Shown here: one piece after another, positions 6,964 through 13,424 of the stretch
How positions within the stretch are numbered: position 1 is the first letter of the stretch
Layout of the letters: the number at the start of each line of letters is the position of its first letter
IMG/VR virus record: IMGVR_UViG_3300025138_000499
Coordinates: 1 to 20,379 of that record
Length of the DNA: 20,379 nt
Source of the DNA: a virus
Direction: 5' to 3' (one strand)
The notes under the pieces: generated by a model
Databases searched by the model: none
Seen by the model: only the letters and a program-made list of their open reading frames with translations
Told to the model about the DNA's origin: nothing
Made by a program: the position numbers and the translations under genes

Positions 6964-7121
6964 TCAGATTTCCAAATTGTCCAGATACCCCATGCGATTG
7001 CAATACCAGCAGCAATCTTCGCAAGTGGTGCCATGAATAGAATCATAAGTCCTAGTCCAATGCATACTGCACCATCCCAAGATGTTCTTTCACCAACTCT
7101 GTTTTTTATCCAATTTATCAT
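6960..7121 (-). CDS. Two-helix small membrane protein, 53 residues; candidate holin-type protein
   Basis: This short frame starts with an ATG at 7121, overlapping the previous stop (ATGA), and ends with a TGA that overlaps the next ATG in the same way. The product begins MINWIKNRVGERTSWDGAV and then has two hydrophobic stretches (about 18-30 and 33-50) separated by APLAK, ending in KSE. The short amphipathic N-terminus and helical hairpin suit a class II holin-like plan. The perfect fit of both junctions shows it is a real gene. I recall similar small WDGA-containing membrane proteins in T4-like marine phages, with no assigned function. The holin role is a guess from size and context. Confidence 0.78.
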   Translation of the reverse strand: MINWIKNRVGERTSWDGAVCIGLGLMILFMAPLAKIAAGIAIAWGIWTIWKSE

Positions 7122-7612
7122 TTTAGTCTCCTATATTGCTCAAAGGCAAGTTTTGTATTACGAGTTTTAAAGTCCTTCTTACGCATAATTGTTTTCGCAA
7201 CAAGTTCTAACTCACCCCCTTTGAGATTTAATGCAAACGGCATATTTACATCTGTTCGCATATCATTTAACACCGCTTCGGCATCAGGCCCAAGTTGTGC
7301 TATCTTTTTACCAAACTTCTTATACGACTGTTTAAAAAGTCTAGTGAGTTCAGCAGTGGTAATTTGTTTCTTATTTCTTTCGTCATTCACCCTGTCGAGA
7401 AAGTGTCGAGTGAATTCTACATCTATACCAACAGCACCAAACAATCTGTCTGCGTACTTCTCTAGTTGGTCTAAATCTGTTTTGGTAATTTCTTTTTGTG
7501 CATGAAGGTCAACGATTGGATTCATTGTACCAAGACCAGCCGTAACGGCATTCGCACTTAGGTCTGCGATTGGTTTCTGAAAATTATATGCAACTTCTCT
7601 AAATGAGTGCAT
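7118..7612 (-). CDS. Conserved phage protein with FTRHFLDRV motif, 164 residues
   Basis: Residues 1-45 look like a separate N-terminal segment. The core (about 60-160) contains DVEFTRHFLDRVNDERNKKQ (H70, R74, R79), a helix with LFKQSYKKFGKKIAQLG, then strands FALNL and ELELVAKTIMRKKDFKT. The pattern of [ST]-x-H-x3-R near the start with later basic strands resembles small RNase-type toxin folds such as DUF4258/BrnT, but the match is only by eye and weak. I recall similar domains in T4-like marine phages without known function. Its stop overlaps the 53-residue gene as ATGA. Confidence 0.8.
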   Translation of the reverse strand: MHSFREVAYNFQKPIADLSANAVTAGLGTMNPIVDLHAQKEITKTDLDQLEKYADRLFGAVGIDVEFTRHFLDRVNDERNKKQITTAELTRLFKQSYKKFGKKIAQLGPDAEAVLNDMRTDVNMPFALNLKGGELELVAKTIMRKKDFKTRNTKLAFEQYRRLK

Positions 7613-7616
7613 AACA

Positions 7617-8123
7617 TTACTTCATTACTACAGAAACCAGTTTCATCAATTGTGACTTACCACCCTTGTTGATAATGTCCATCATCTTTTTCTTGGTATC
7701 TGGTTTAACTTGGTCAAGAGCTTGTGTCAATGCAGATGCAGTGAAAAGGTCAATACGCATAGTACCATCCTTCATCTTGATTTTGTTATTCTGTTTGTTT
7801 TTTACGATGTTCTTTAGAATTGCAATGTTGTCTTCTGCAAGAAGATATTCTACTCCAAAATTGTCAGTGTTCTCTTGAACTTTCTTTGCGAGTTTAGATT
7901 CTCTTTTTGCACGAAGCGTTTCCATTCTTTTAACGAATGCTTTTGATTCTTTTCTTCGACCATCGTATGGGTTCTTTTTCTTCTTAACAACAACAACTGA
8001 ATTATCATCACCAGTACCAGCGACAGAAGCACCTGTTGCATTTACTGGTGCATCTTCATTCTTAATCCCAAGTGTTTCATCGTTGTAAAAGTTTTTCATA
8101 ATATCTTGAAACTTTAAACTCAT
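7617..8123 (-). CDS. Conserved phage protein, 168 residues, basic
   Basis: The function is not recognised. An N-terminal acidic and Ala/Gly/Thr-rich segment (about 17-45) precedes a very basic stretch (VVKKKKNPYDGRRKESKAFV at 45-64). A folded C-terminal domain ends in TKKKMMDIINKGGKSQLMKL, which I recall from T4-like marine phages. The basic middle could bind nucleic acid or the virion shell. The start is an ATG at 8123 overlapping the previous stop as ATGA. A four-base gap leads to the next gene. Confidence 0.8.
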   Translation of the reverse strand: MSLKFQDIMKNFYNDETLGIKNEDAPVNATGASVAGTGDDNSVVVVKKKKNPYDGRRKESKAFVKRMETLRAKRESKLAKKVQENTDNFGVEYLLAEDNIAILKNIVKNKQNNKIKMKDGTMRIDLFTASALTQALDQVKPDTKKKMMDIINKGGKSQLMKLVSVVMK

Positions 8124-8758
8124 AACTCTAAATCCTCTATTCCTACTGCTTTAATGTCTTCTGCACTTACAAAGATTTTACTCTGTGTTGGCATATGAAT
8201 GACAGGAAATACATCAACACCCAGAATTGTATCCTCTGGTGCGATTGATTCAAATGCTTGAACCTCATCACCTTCCAGTGCGTCTGGTGTATTTGCGTCT
8301 TCCTCATCAAATGCAATATCATTTGTTAACTTATATATACCTTTTGGTAACTTACCATTCTCTAAAGTAACTTCCTCTGCAATCGTATCATCAAATGTCA
8401 TTCCATTTTCTTTTAAATACTTGAGGAATTCTTTTTCAAACATCTGTGGGTCTTCTAACCCCTCTTTGAAAGTATCCTTTAATAAGAACAATGCTGCAGC
8501 ATATGTACCAACTTTAGTACGCAACCCAGGCACCTTCTCAAAGAGTTTCTTAATATTAAAAACTAATTTATGAAGAACTGTATATGCATTCTTTTCTGCA
8601 ATAGTTCTTAATGTAGTAGGTCTGTTCGTACCAGGCTCAGTAATTCTGTGACCCTGTTTGTCGATTATACCAAGTTTGTACGCCTCTGTCTTTTGAAACG
8701 GAGTCGTAAGTAACTTAATAAACCTGTACGTTACAAATAAATCTATCGCTCTACCCAT
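8120..8758 (-). CDS. Conserved virion-region protein, 212 residues
   Basis: I recognise the opening (AIDLFVTYRFIKLLTTPFQ, then a KLGIIDKQGHRI loop) as conserved among T4-like phages of the marine type, but no function is known to me. The N-terminal half (1-115) is helical and basic. The second half is acidic (DEEDANTPDALEGDEVQAFE at 151-170) and ends in a compact strand region, VDVFPVIHMP. It probably belongs to the structural or assembly set given its neighbours. It starts as TAATG with the previous gene and ends as ATGA with the next. Confidence 0.8.
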   Translation of the reverse strand: MGRAIDLFVTYRFIKLLTTPFQKTEAYKLGIIDKQGHRITEPGTNRPTTLRTIAEKNAYTVLHKLVFNIKKLFEKVPGLRTKVGTYAAALFLLKDTFKEGLEDPQMFEKEFLKYLKENGMTFDDTIAEEVTLENGKLPKGIYKLTNDIAFDEEDANTPDALEGDEVQAFESIAPEDTILGVDVFPVIHMPTQSKIFVSAEDIKAVGIEDLEL

Positions 8759-9120
8759 TATAGTTTCCCTAATACACCAGATACAAACTCATCTTCTAAT
8801 ACATCTGGCAATTCATTTTCTGGTATGATACCCAGAAATTTCATGAAAGATTTCAAGTGTGGCCAATACTCTGGTTCAATCTTGAAAAACAACAAGGTTG
8901 AACACGCATCTGCCCCGAACACATTATTCAGCACGATTATGTGGTTGAGTAATAACCTTTCCTTCAATATTCCGTGTTCAGTATATTTTCTCAAAAGTCT
9001 TTTGATATACTTGAACCTCTTCATATCATCATGAAATTCTTTCTCACCCTCGCACTGCGGATTGTCGTAATGTTTCAGTGCAAATAACATCACATTTTCA
9101 TTGGTTATTTTTTCAAACAT
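8758..9120 (-). CDS. Conserved helical phage protein, 120 residues
   Basis: This is a mostly helical protein without membrane segments. Its features include ALKHYDNPQCEGEKEFHDDM (14-33), a basic helix KRFKYIKRLLRKY, and RLLLNHIIVLNNVFGADACS. I recall near-identical motifs in T4-like marine phages, where it is uncharacterised. It could be a small regulator or an assembly factor. The stop shares one base with the next ATG (TAATG), and two bases separate it from the gene upstream. Confidence 0.82.
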   Translation of the reverse strand: MFEKITNENVMLFALKHYDNPQCEGEKEFHDDMKRFKYIKRLLRKYTEHGILKERLLLNHIIVLNNVFGADACSTLLFFKIEPEYWPHLKSFMKFLGIIPENELPDVLEDEFVSGVLGKL

Positions 9121-9122
9121 AA

Positions 9123-9524
9123 TTACATAATCTTTGCTAGAATTCTATGCGTTCCCCCACTTGTTCTCTCAAATACAAAGTTTAATGAACGTCCACTCTC
9201 TGGTTGGTCATCAAACTCGTCAATCGGTGTATCTGCACTTTTACCAAATGCACCACCGTATTGAATTAGAGGAACAGATACTTCTCCACTTTCCTCAGTA
9301 AATTGAACATCACCAAAGTGAAGACCAACTCTCATGAGTTTTTGTCTCATCTCACTAACTGCTTTTTCTGGATTAAGATATTCTCTATCTGCAACCGCAC
9401 CAACATATGCATTTAATCTTTCAATAACTGCATCACTGGTTAAGTCACCAAGCATCATATCTCCATCTACAGGTTCAGCACCGTGTGAAGAACCTTCTTT
9501 TACATATTGATTAAACGTCTTCAT
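9123..9524 (-). CDS. Candidate internal virion protein with capsid-targeting-like N-terminus, 133 residues
   Basis: The protein begins MKTFNQYVKE then GSSHGAEP. This closely follows the T4 capsid-targeting sequence of internal proteins (MKTYQEF... ending at a prohead-protease site of the type hydrophobic-x-Glu). Predicted cleavage is after E10. The remaining 123 residues form a small alpha/beta domain with a helix at 30-72, strands VGLHFGDVQF and VSVPLIQYGGAFG, an acidic loop and a C-terminal strand pair. The function is unknown. The N-terminus suggests it is packed in the head. The gene overlaps the 63-residue gene upstream by 14 bases. Confidence 0.8.
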   Translation of the reverse strand: MKTFNQYVKEGSSHGAEPVDGDMMLGDLTSDAVIERLNAYVGAVADREYLNPEKAVSEMRQKLMRVGLHFGDVQFTEESGEVSVPLIQYGGAFGKSADTPIDEFDDQPESGRSLNFVFERTSGGTHRILAKIM

Positions 9525-9702
9525 TTTCTTCCCCTGTCACTTCTTCATCAAATCCATCTTCAGCATTTGGATTAACCTCAAGAATTTCTTGAAGAGCTTG
9601 AGATTCTTTTTTTACTTCAGCAGGTTTTTCTACTGGTTCAACTTTTCGTTCAACCTTTGTAGGCATCGGCATTCCACCAGCACCATATCTGATTGTTTCC
9701 AT
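9511..9702 (-). CDS. Small acidic, low-complexity protein, 63 residues
   Basis: The product starts METIRYGAGGMPMPTKVE, continues with a Lys/Glu/Pro/Val-rich linker (KVEPVEKPAEVKKESQ) and ends very acidic (DGFDEEVTGEENEDV). It looks disordered. A strong ribosome site (TAAGGAG, fused to the previous stop codon) supports it as a real gene. Small Met/Pro-Gly starts like this are common in virion genes, but no function is recognised. Confidence 0.7.
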   Translation of the reverse strand: METIRYGAGGMPMPTKVERKVEPVEKPAEVKKESQALQEILEVNPNAEDGFDEEVTGEENEDV

Positions 9703-9713
9703 AACTTTACTCC

Positions 9714-10193
9714 TTAGTTAATTACACCAGCACCATTACTTGCAATTGCATACCACTTACTGTTAGTAAACAATAAAGTTGCAGATTCGCCAATTGCGTT
9801 TAATCGTACTTGGTTAGTTCCTGTTGCAGTACTGCCCCAGTTAGTTACTGTCAAGTTATATGTCGAACTGGTTGATGGTGCAGTTGTCATCACAATAATT
9901 TTGATTTGACCATTTGTACCGTCACCTAAAGTTCCAGTTGCAGTTGTACTTGAAGATACTCCATTCAAATCAACGTGTGTGACTGAAGTAGTTGTATTTG
10001 GTGCAACACTACCTGTAATAGATTGTGCAGTACCATCCAACGCAATATAGGTTGGAATGTTGTTAAACAGGTTTGACACACTAATATGTTTATTAACTGG
10101 TGTACCACTTGGGTCATCAATTACATGAAGTAAATCTTCACTAGCGATTGCATTACCTAGATTACTTAATGCTGTAATTTTCTTATCTGCCAT
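9714..10193 (-). CDS. Small virion structural protein, fibre-like, 159 residues
   Basis: The N-terminus (MADKKITALSNLGNAIASED, then LLHVIDDPSGTPVNKHIS) matches an attachment segment shared by many phage tail-fibre or decoration proteins that bind a common partner. The rest is Thr/Ser/Asn/Gly-rich beta sequence (TGTLGDGTNGQIKIIVM) with a final strand pair around LLFTNSKWYAIASNG, typical of a small trimeric beta domain. The ribosome site is good (AGGAG). It probably forms part of the tail or a fibre; the exact place in the virion is not known. Confidence 0.82.
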   Translation of the reverse strand: MADKKITALSNLGNAIASEDLLHVIDDPSGTPVNKHISVSNLFNNIPTYIALDGTAQSITGSVAPNTTTSVTHVDLNGVSSSTTATGTLGDGTNGQIKIIVMTTAPSTSSTYNLTVTNWGSTATGTNQVRLNAIGESATLLFTNSKWYAIASNGAGVIN

Positions 10194-10213
10194 TTTTTAT
10201 CTCCTATAAACCA

Positions 10214-10483
10214 TCAACTCATCACCGCAGCGGCGACATTGTTTGAACCCCTTTTCTTCTTTGGTTCAGATGGAATGCTACTGGTAATATCTTTATCATT
10301 ACCATCACTTAGTTGTTGTAAAAACAAATCACACTGTTGAATTGCACCACTTACGGCATAAATCTGTGCAGTGATATTTGTCTTCTTTTGTTCCAGTTCA
10401 TTGAGTGCAGACTTGTGTTGAACAAGTTCTGCATCCAATGTCTGTTTTCTTATATTAATTTCAGTTTCAGTCAATGCTGACAT
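10214..10483 (-). CDS. Small coiled-coil protein, 89 residues
   Basis: Residues 3-58 form a predicted coiled coil (EINIRKQTLDAELVQHKSAL, then LEQKKTNITAQIYAVSGAIQ). A polar, basic tail follows (EPKKKRGSNNVAAAVMS). It lies between two structural genes with a clear ribosome site (GGAG) and an AT-rich 39-base gap upstream. It may be a chaperone or structural partner of the neighbouring fibre-like proteins, but no family is recognised. Confidence 0.75.
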   Translation of the reverse strand: MSALTETEINIRKQTLDAELVQHKSALNELEQKKTNITAQIYAVSGAIQQCDLFLQQLSDGNDKDITSSIPSEPKKKRGSNNVAAAVMS

Positions 10484-10522
10484 ACTATATCTCCATTATT
10501 TAAAATTATATACTATTATATA

Positions 10523-12022
10523 TTAACTATCTGGGGTTGCAACATCTTCTGCATCACCACCAATACTTGAAGCGGCAACTAGAGTTTCATAGTGAACTCT
10601 ACCAGCACGACCACCAGTACCTACGGTTTTCTTAACCCAACCAATGTGAGCAACCTCACTTGCGTTTGTATCTCCATCAGAACCAAGTCCTTGAGATGCA
10701 ACAGCAGTTGCTTGAGTGGCACCAGTTACAATTGTAAATGTTTGAGCATTATGTCCAGTACCGATATTGATTGCAGTTCCACCAGAAGTAGCAGCAATCT
10801 TAAAGGTATTTGCAGTCTTATCTCTTACAAATACAGTAGCAGCATTTGCTACGTTAGTCATCAAAGTACCACCACCAATTTGGTTGTAAGTAATTTGGTC
10901 TGTATCAGATAAACCGTGTCCAGTAAATGTAATAACATTTGTAGTAGCGTTGACTGCACTTGTAGGAATAGTCATTTTAGGTACTTCAACTGTAATAGCA
11001 GGAACTGCTTGATAATCAGAACCACCATTAGAAACTGTGATACCAGTTACTTCTCCACCAGAAATGGTTGCAGCAGCAACAGCTTGAATACCTTCAAGTG
11101 TCTGTGCATTGTTACCCTGTCCAGTTAAAGTAATATCTGTACCAGCGTTTGCATTGCTAAGTGAAGATGCAAGTTGAATATTATTTGCGTCTACTCTGAT
11201 TACAAAGTAAGAAGTGTTATCGGCAAGACCAGCAAGTGCAGTTCCACCACCGTCTTGATATTTAACTTCTGTACCAGTTCTCATATTGTGACCAGTAATT
11301 TCAATTGAATCAGATGCAGTAGTAACTTTTGCAGCTGCAATAGTTCTTACAGTTGGTACTGGAATAGTAACAGTTGGTGCTTGTACATATCTTGCACCAG
11401 CAACATTGATTGCAATATCAGTAACATTGTCTACACCAGCAACTGCTTCTGCACTAGTGATACCGAAAATATTTGCATCAATCTGTGAACCACCAGATGC
11501 AAAGTTTACAGGGGGTCTTGTTACTGTACAAGCAGAACCACTATTTGTTGATGGTGTGAACGCTTCAACAGCAGTAAATGCTTTAGTAGAAGTTCCTTGG
11601 AACGACTGTGCGTTATTACCTGTACCAGTGATATTAATCTGTGTACCACCAGAAGTTGCAGATACAGTAAATGCATTTGCACTTGAAACAGTCTTAACAA
11701 AGACAGTTCCACCGTCTGCAATACCTGTACCAGCGATTGCAGTTCCACCACCAGCACGATATACTAACGGTGTGTTTGCAACAAATCCATGATTTGTTAT
11801 TGTTATTTGTTCGTTTGATGCATTGACAGCAGATGTTGCAACAGTTCTAGTAGGTTGCAAATTTGCAACTCTTACTTTATCTCCGTTGTCATCAATGACA
11901 ATATCACCAACTTTGATTTCAGATGTATCAGCACTTGAGTTACCTTGTACTATTGCACTAGCGTTAGTGAATGTATAAGTACCTGTTAATGCAGAGCCAT
12001 CATTCATACTCCATGAGCTCAT
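10523..12022 (-). CDS. Repeat-rich virion structural protein (fibre or decoration), 499 residues
   Basis: The protein is nearly all beta, rich in Thr, Ala, Gly, Asn and Val, with few Cys. Three copies of an about 80-residue repeat are visible at 64-143, 231-311 and 353-431. Each has an HGF/HGL/HNM turn, a GGGT motif, a TVFV or SYFV strand and an ending like NNAQ. Between them lie two shorter units with AxYVQAPTVTIPVP (211-224) and SDYQAVPAITVEVPK (335-349). The N-terminus (SWSMNDGSALTGTYTFTN) and the C-terminus (VAHIGWVKKTVGTGGRAGR) resemble other marine phage structural proteins. It likely decorates the tail or head surface. A CATAAATA late-type box and an AAGGAG ribosome site precede it. 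Confidence 0.85.
   Translation of the reverse strand: MSSWSMNDGSALTGTYTFTNASAIVQGNSSADTSEIKVGDIVIDDNGDKVRVANLQPTRTVATSAVNASNEQITITNHGFVANTPLVYRAGGGTAIAGTGIADGGTVFVKTVSSANAFTVSATSGGTQINITGTGNNAQSFQGTSTKAFTAVEAFTPSTNSGSACTVTRPPVNFASGGSQIDANIFGITSAEAVAGVDNVTDIAINVAGARYVQAPTVTIPVPTVRTIAAAKVTTASDSIEITGHNMRTGTEVKYQDGGGTALAGLADNTSYFVIRVDANNIQLASSLSNANAGTDITLTGQGNNAQTLEGIQAVAAATISGGEVTGITVSNGGSDYQAVPAITVEVPKMTIPTSAVNATTNVITFTGHGLSDTDQITYNQIGGGTLMTNVANAATVFVRDKTANTFKIAATSGGTAINIGTGHNAQTFTIVTGATQATAVASQGLGSDGDTNASEVAHIGWVKKTVGTGGRAGRVHYETLVAASSIGGDAEDVATPDS
10616..11834. repeat. Three-fold internal repeat in the structural gene
   Basis: The three about 240-base units encode residues 64-143, 231-311 and 353-431 of the structural protein. 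Shared words in the protein include GGGT, the xxFxV strand, SGGTxIN (first and third copies) and NAQ at the end. The copies have diverged, the second more than the others, so they are old duplications, though they could still recombine. Confidence 0.6.
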
Positions 12023-12058
12023 TTTAATTCTCCTTTAAAGACTTTGTATATACTCTTC

Positions 12059-12066
12059 TATTTATG
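12059..12066 (-). promoter_or_regulatory. T4-type late promoter box CATAAATA
   Basis: Read on the minus strand the sequence is CATAAATA, one base from the T4 late consensus TATAAATA. It lies 37 bases upstream of the ATG of the large structural gene, in a 44-base gap right after the stop of the HAD gene. The leader also contains the palindrome GTATATAC. Position and sequence both suit late transcription of virion genes. Confidence 0.6.
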
Positions 12067-12594
12067 TTATTTAAAACCTAGTCTCTTTAGTTCTGCAAGT
12101 GTGTTACTAGGTGATATATGATGTATACCAATTCCACCCATTGCTTCCCATTCATGAATATTCTTAATATAGTCATCAATTAAGAGATTAGATTTACCGT
12201 TTATCATTGCATACTTTTGTTTGTCTGCTCTCAATACTAAATGAATACGAGACTTTTGCGTTAGTCTTGCATTCTTCTTCAACCATGCAAGTTTACCCTT
12301 CCGACTGTTTGGGTCTTTGGTTGAATATGCAGATAAAATGTGTGCATCATATTTGTTTATGAATGTCCACATTCTTTGAGCGCCCATCATCCAATCAAGG
12401 TTTGCCCAAAAGTCTTTAGTGGAAGAAATTTTAATCCACTTCTCCCTCTTATCCGCTTTTGGAAATGGTACTCCAAGTACTTCCTCTGAACCTTTTAGAA
12501 AGTTACAAAGCACCATATCCATATCGCAATAGATGGTTGGAAGTTCTTCGTTCTCCTCTGCCACCAAATTATATAATTCATCAAATCGTTTCAC
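12067..12594 (-). CDS. HAD-superfamily phosphatase / 5'-nucleotidase-like protein, 175 residues
   Basis: HAD hydrolase motifs are in order: IYCDMDMVL (nucleophile D24 and acid/base D26), HILSAYS (motif II, S88), ADKQKYA (motif III lysine near 125-127), and LLIDDY (motif IV, D140-D141). The size and motif spacing are close to those of phage and bacterial 5'(3')-deoxyribonucleotidases, so it may dephosphorylate nucleotides; the substrate is not proven. The start is a GTG at 12594 sharing a base with the previous stop (TAGTG). The first residues MKRFDELYNLVAE end in a hydrophobic-x-Glu site like the other proteins of this cluster, which suggests it may travel in the capsid. Lack of a strong ribosome site suggests translational coupling. 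Confidence 0.82.
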   Translation of the reverse strand: MKRFDELYNLVAEENEELPTIYCDMDMVLCNFLKGSEEVLGVPFPKADKREKWIKISSTKDFWANLDWMMGAQRMWTFINKYDAHILSAYSTKDPNSRKGKLAWLKKNARLTQKSRIHLVLRADKQKYAMINGKSNLLIDDYIKNIHEWEAMGGIGIHHISPSNTLAELKRLGFK

Positions 12595-13424
12595 TATACT
12601 TTATTCTTCTCATTTTTAATTTTGGGCATTTTTGGTGAAGTTTCTATATCAGTCATCGTCTTTCCAGAGTCAGTCTTCAATTTTGTTTTCTTAGGTTTCT
12701 GGTCATCATCCATACCATCACCAGTTTTGTCCTGTTCCATATCTTGAGACTCAGTTTTCTTTGCAGCTTCATCCCACATTGCTCTAACTGATTCTGCAAC
12801 AGATACTAATGCTTCACCCATTGACTTTGAAACTGCCTTACGTCTTTTGTGTAAGAACTTATCAGAGTCATCTACGTCACCATCGTTGTCAATGTCCTTA
12901 TCCTTACGGTCACCAAACTTCTTCTTAACCGCTTTAGGTTGAACTGCATCAAGACCGTCACCGTCATCAGACTTATCGTTCTTGTTAGTTTCAGACTTCA
13001 TAACTTTTGGTTTAAACTTTGTCATGATTTCCTTATGATACTTACTCATATTTTTCTTACCAGCGTCAACCATAAGTTCACCATTAGAGATGTTATCATC
13101 ATTGATGTCAAAACTCATTAACTGAACCGCATCAAGCATCTTCTTTGCTGCCATTGCATCGTTCTTGTTTTTGAATTTGTACTCATAGTACTGATTTTCA
13201 TCAAGAACTTCTTCTTCGATGTAGTCTTCTACGTTGTATTCTTTACTTCCAATAGTGAAAGTTTTTTCACCATTCTTCTTTGCCATTTTAGCAGCATAGA
13301 TGAAATTATTTTCTTCTTTTGGTTTTTCACCCTTTTCCTTTTTAGAAATGGCGATAGCAGCTTGTTGTGCAGTACTTACTGCTTCTTCAAGACTGCCAGG
13401 TTTTGTATCAAAATATTTTGACAT
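12594..13424 (-). CDS. Charged modular protein with EF-hand/dockerin-like Ca-binding loop, 276 residues
   Basis: The protein is Lys/Asp/Glu-rich and largely disordered outside two parts. Residues about 55-103 look like a small domain (FTIGSKEYNVEDYI, then YYEYKFKNKNDAMAAKKML). Residues 177-188, DIDNDGDVDDSD, fit the D-x-D-x-DG-x5-D calcium loop and are followed by KFLHKRRKAVSK, a pair I recall in other marine phage virion proteins. Candidate prohead-protease sites are SLEE (after 14), VLDE (after 76) and possibly SVAE (after 211). The composition resembles a head core or internal protein. It has a strong ribosome site (AGGAG) and a TAATG junction upstream. Confidence 0.78.
   Translation of the reverse strand: MSKYFDTKPGSLEEAVSTAQQAAIAISKKEKGEKPKEENNFIYAAKMAKKNGEKTFTIGSKEYNVEDYIEEEVLDENQYYEYKFKNKNDAMAAKKMLDAVQLMSFDINDDNISNGELMVDAGKKNMSKYHKEIMTKFKPKVMKSETNKNDKSDDGDGLDAVQPKAVKKKFGDRKDKDIDNDGDVDDSDKFLHKRRKAVSKSMGEALVSVAESVRAMWDEAAKKTESQDMEQDKTGDGMDDDQKPKKTKLKTDSGKTMTDIETSPKMPKIKNEKNKV

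Noticed and set aside
9714-12022. Phase-variable or diversity-generating cassette around the fibre-like genes
   Set aside because: No reverse transcriptase, template repeat or invertase is visible, and the repeats are diverged.
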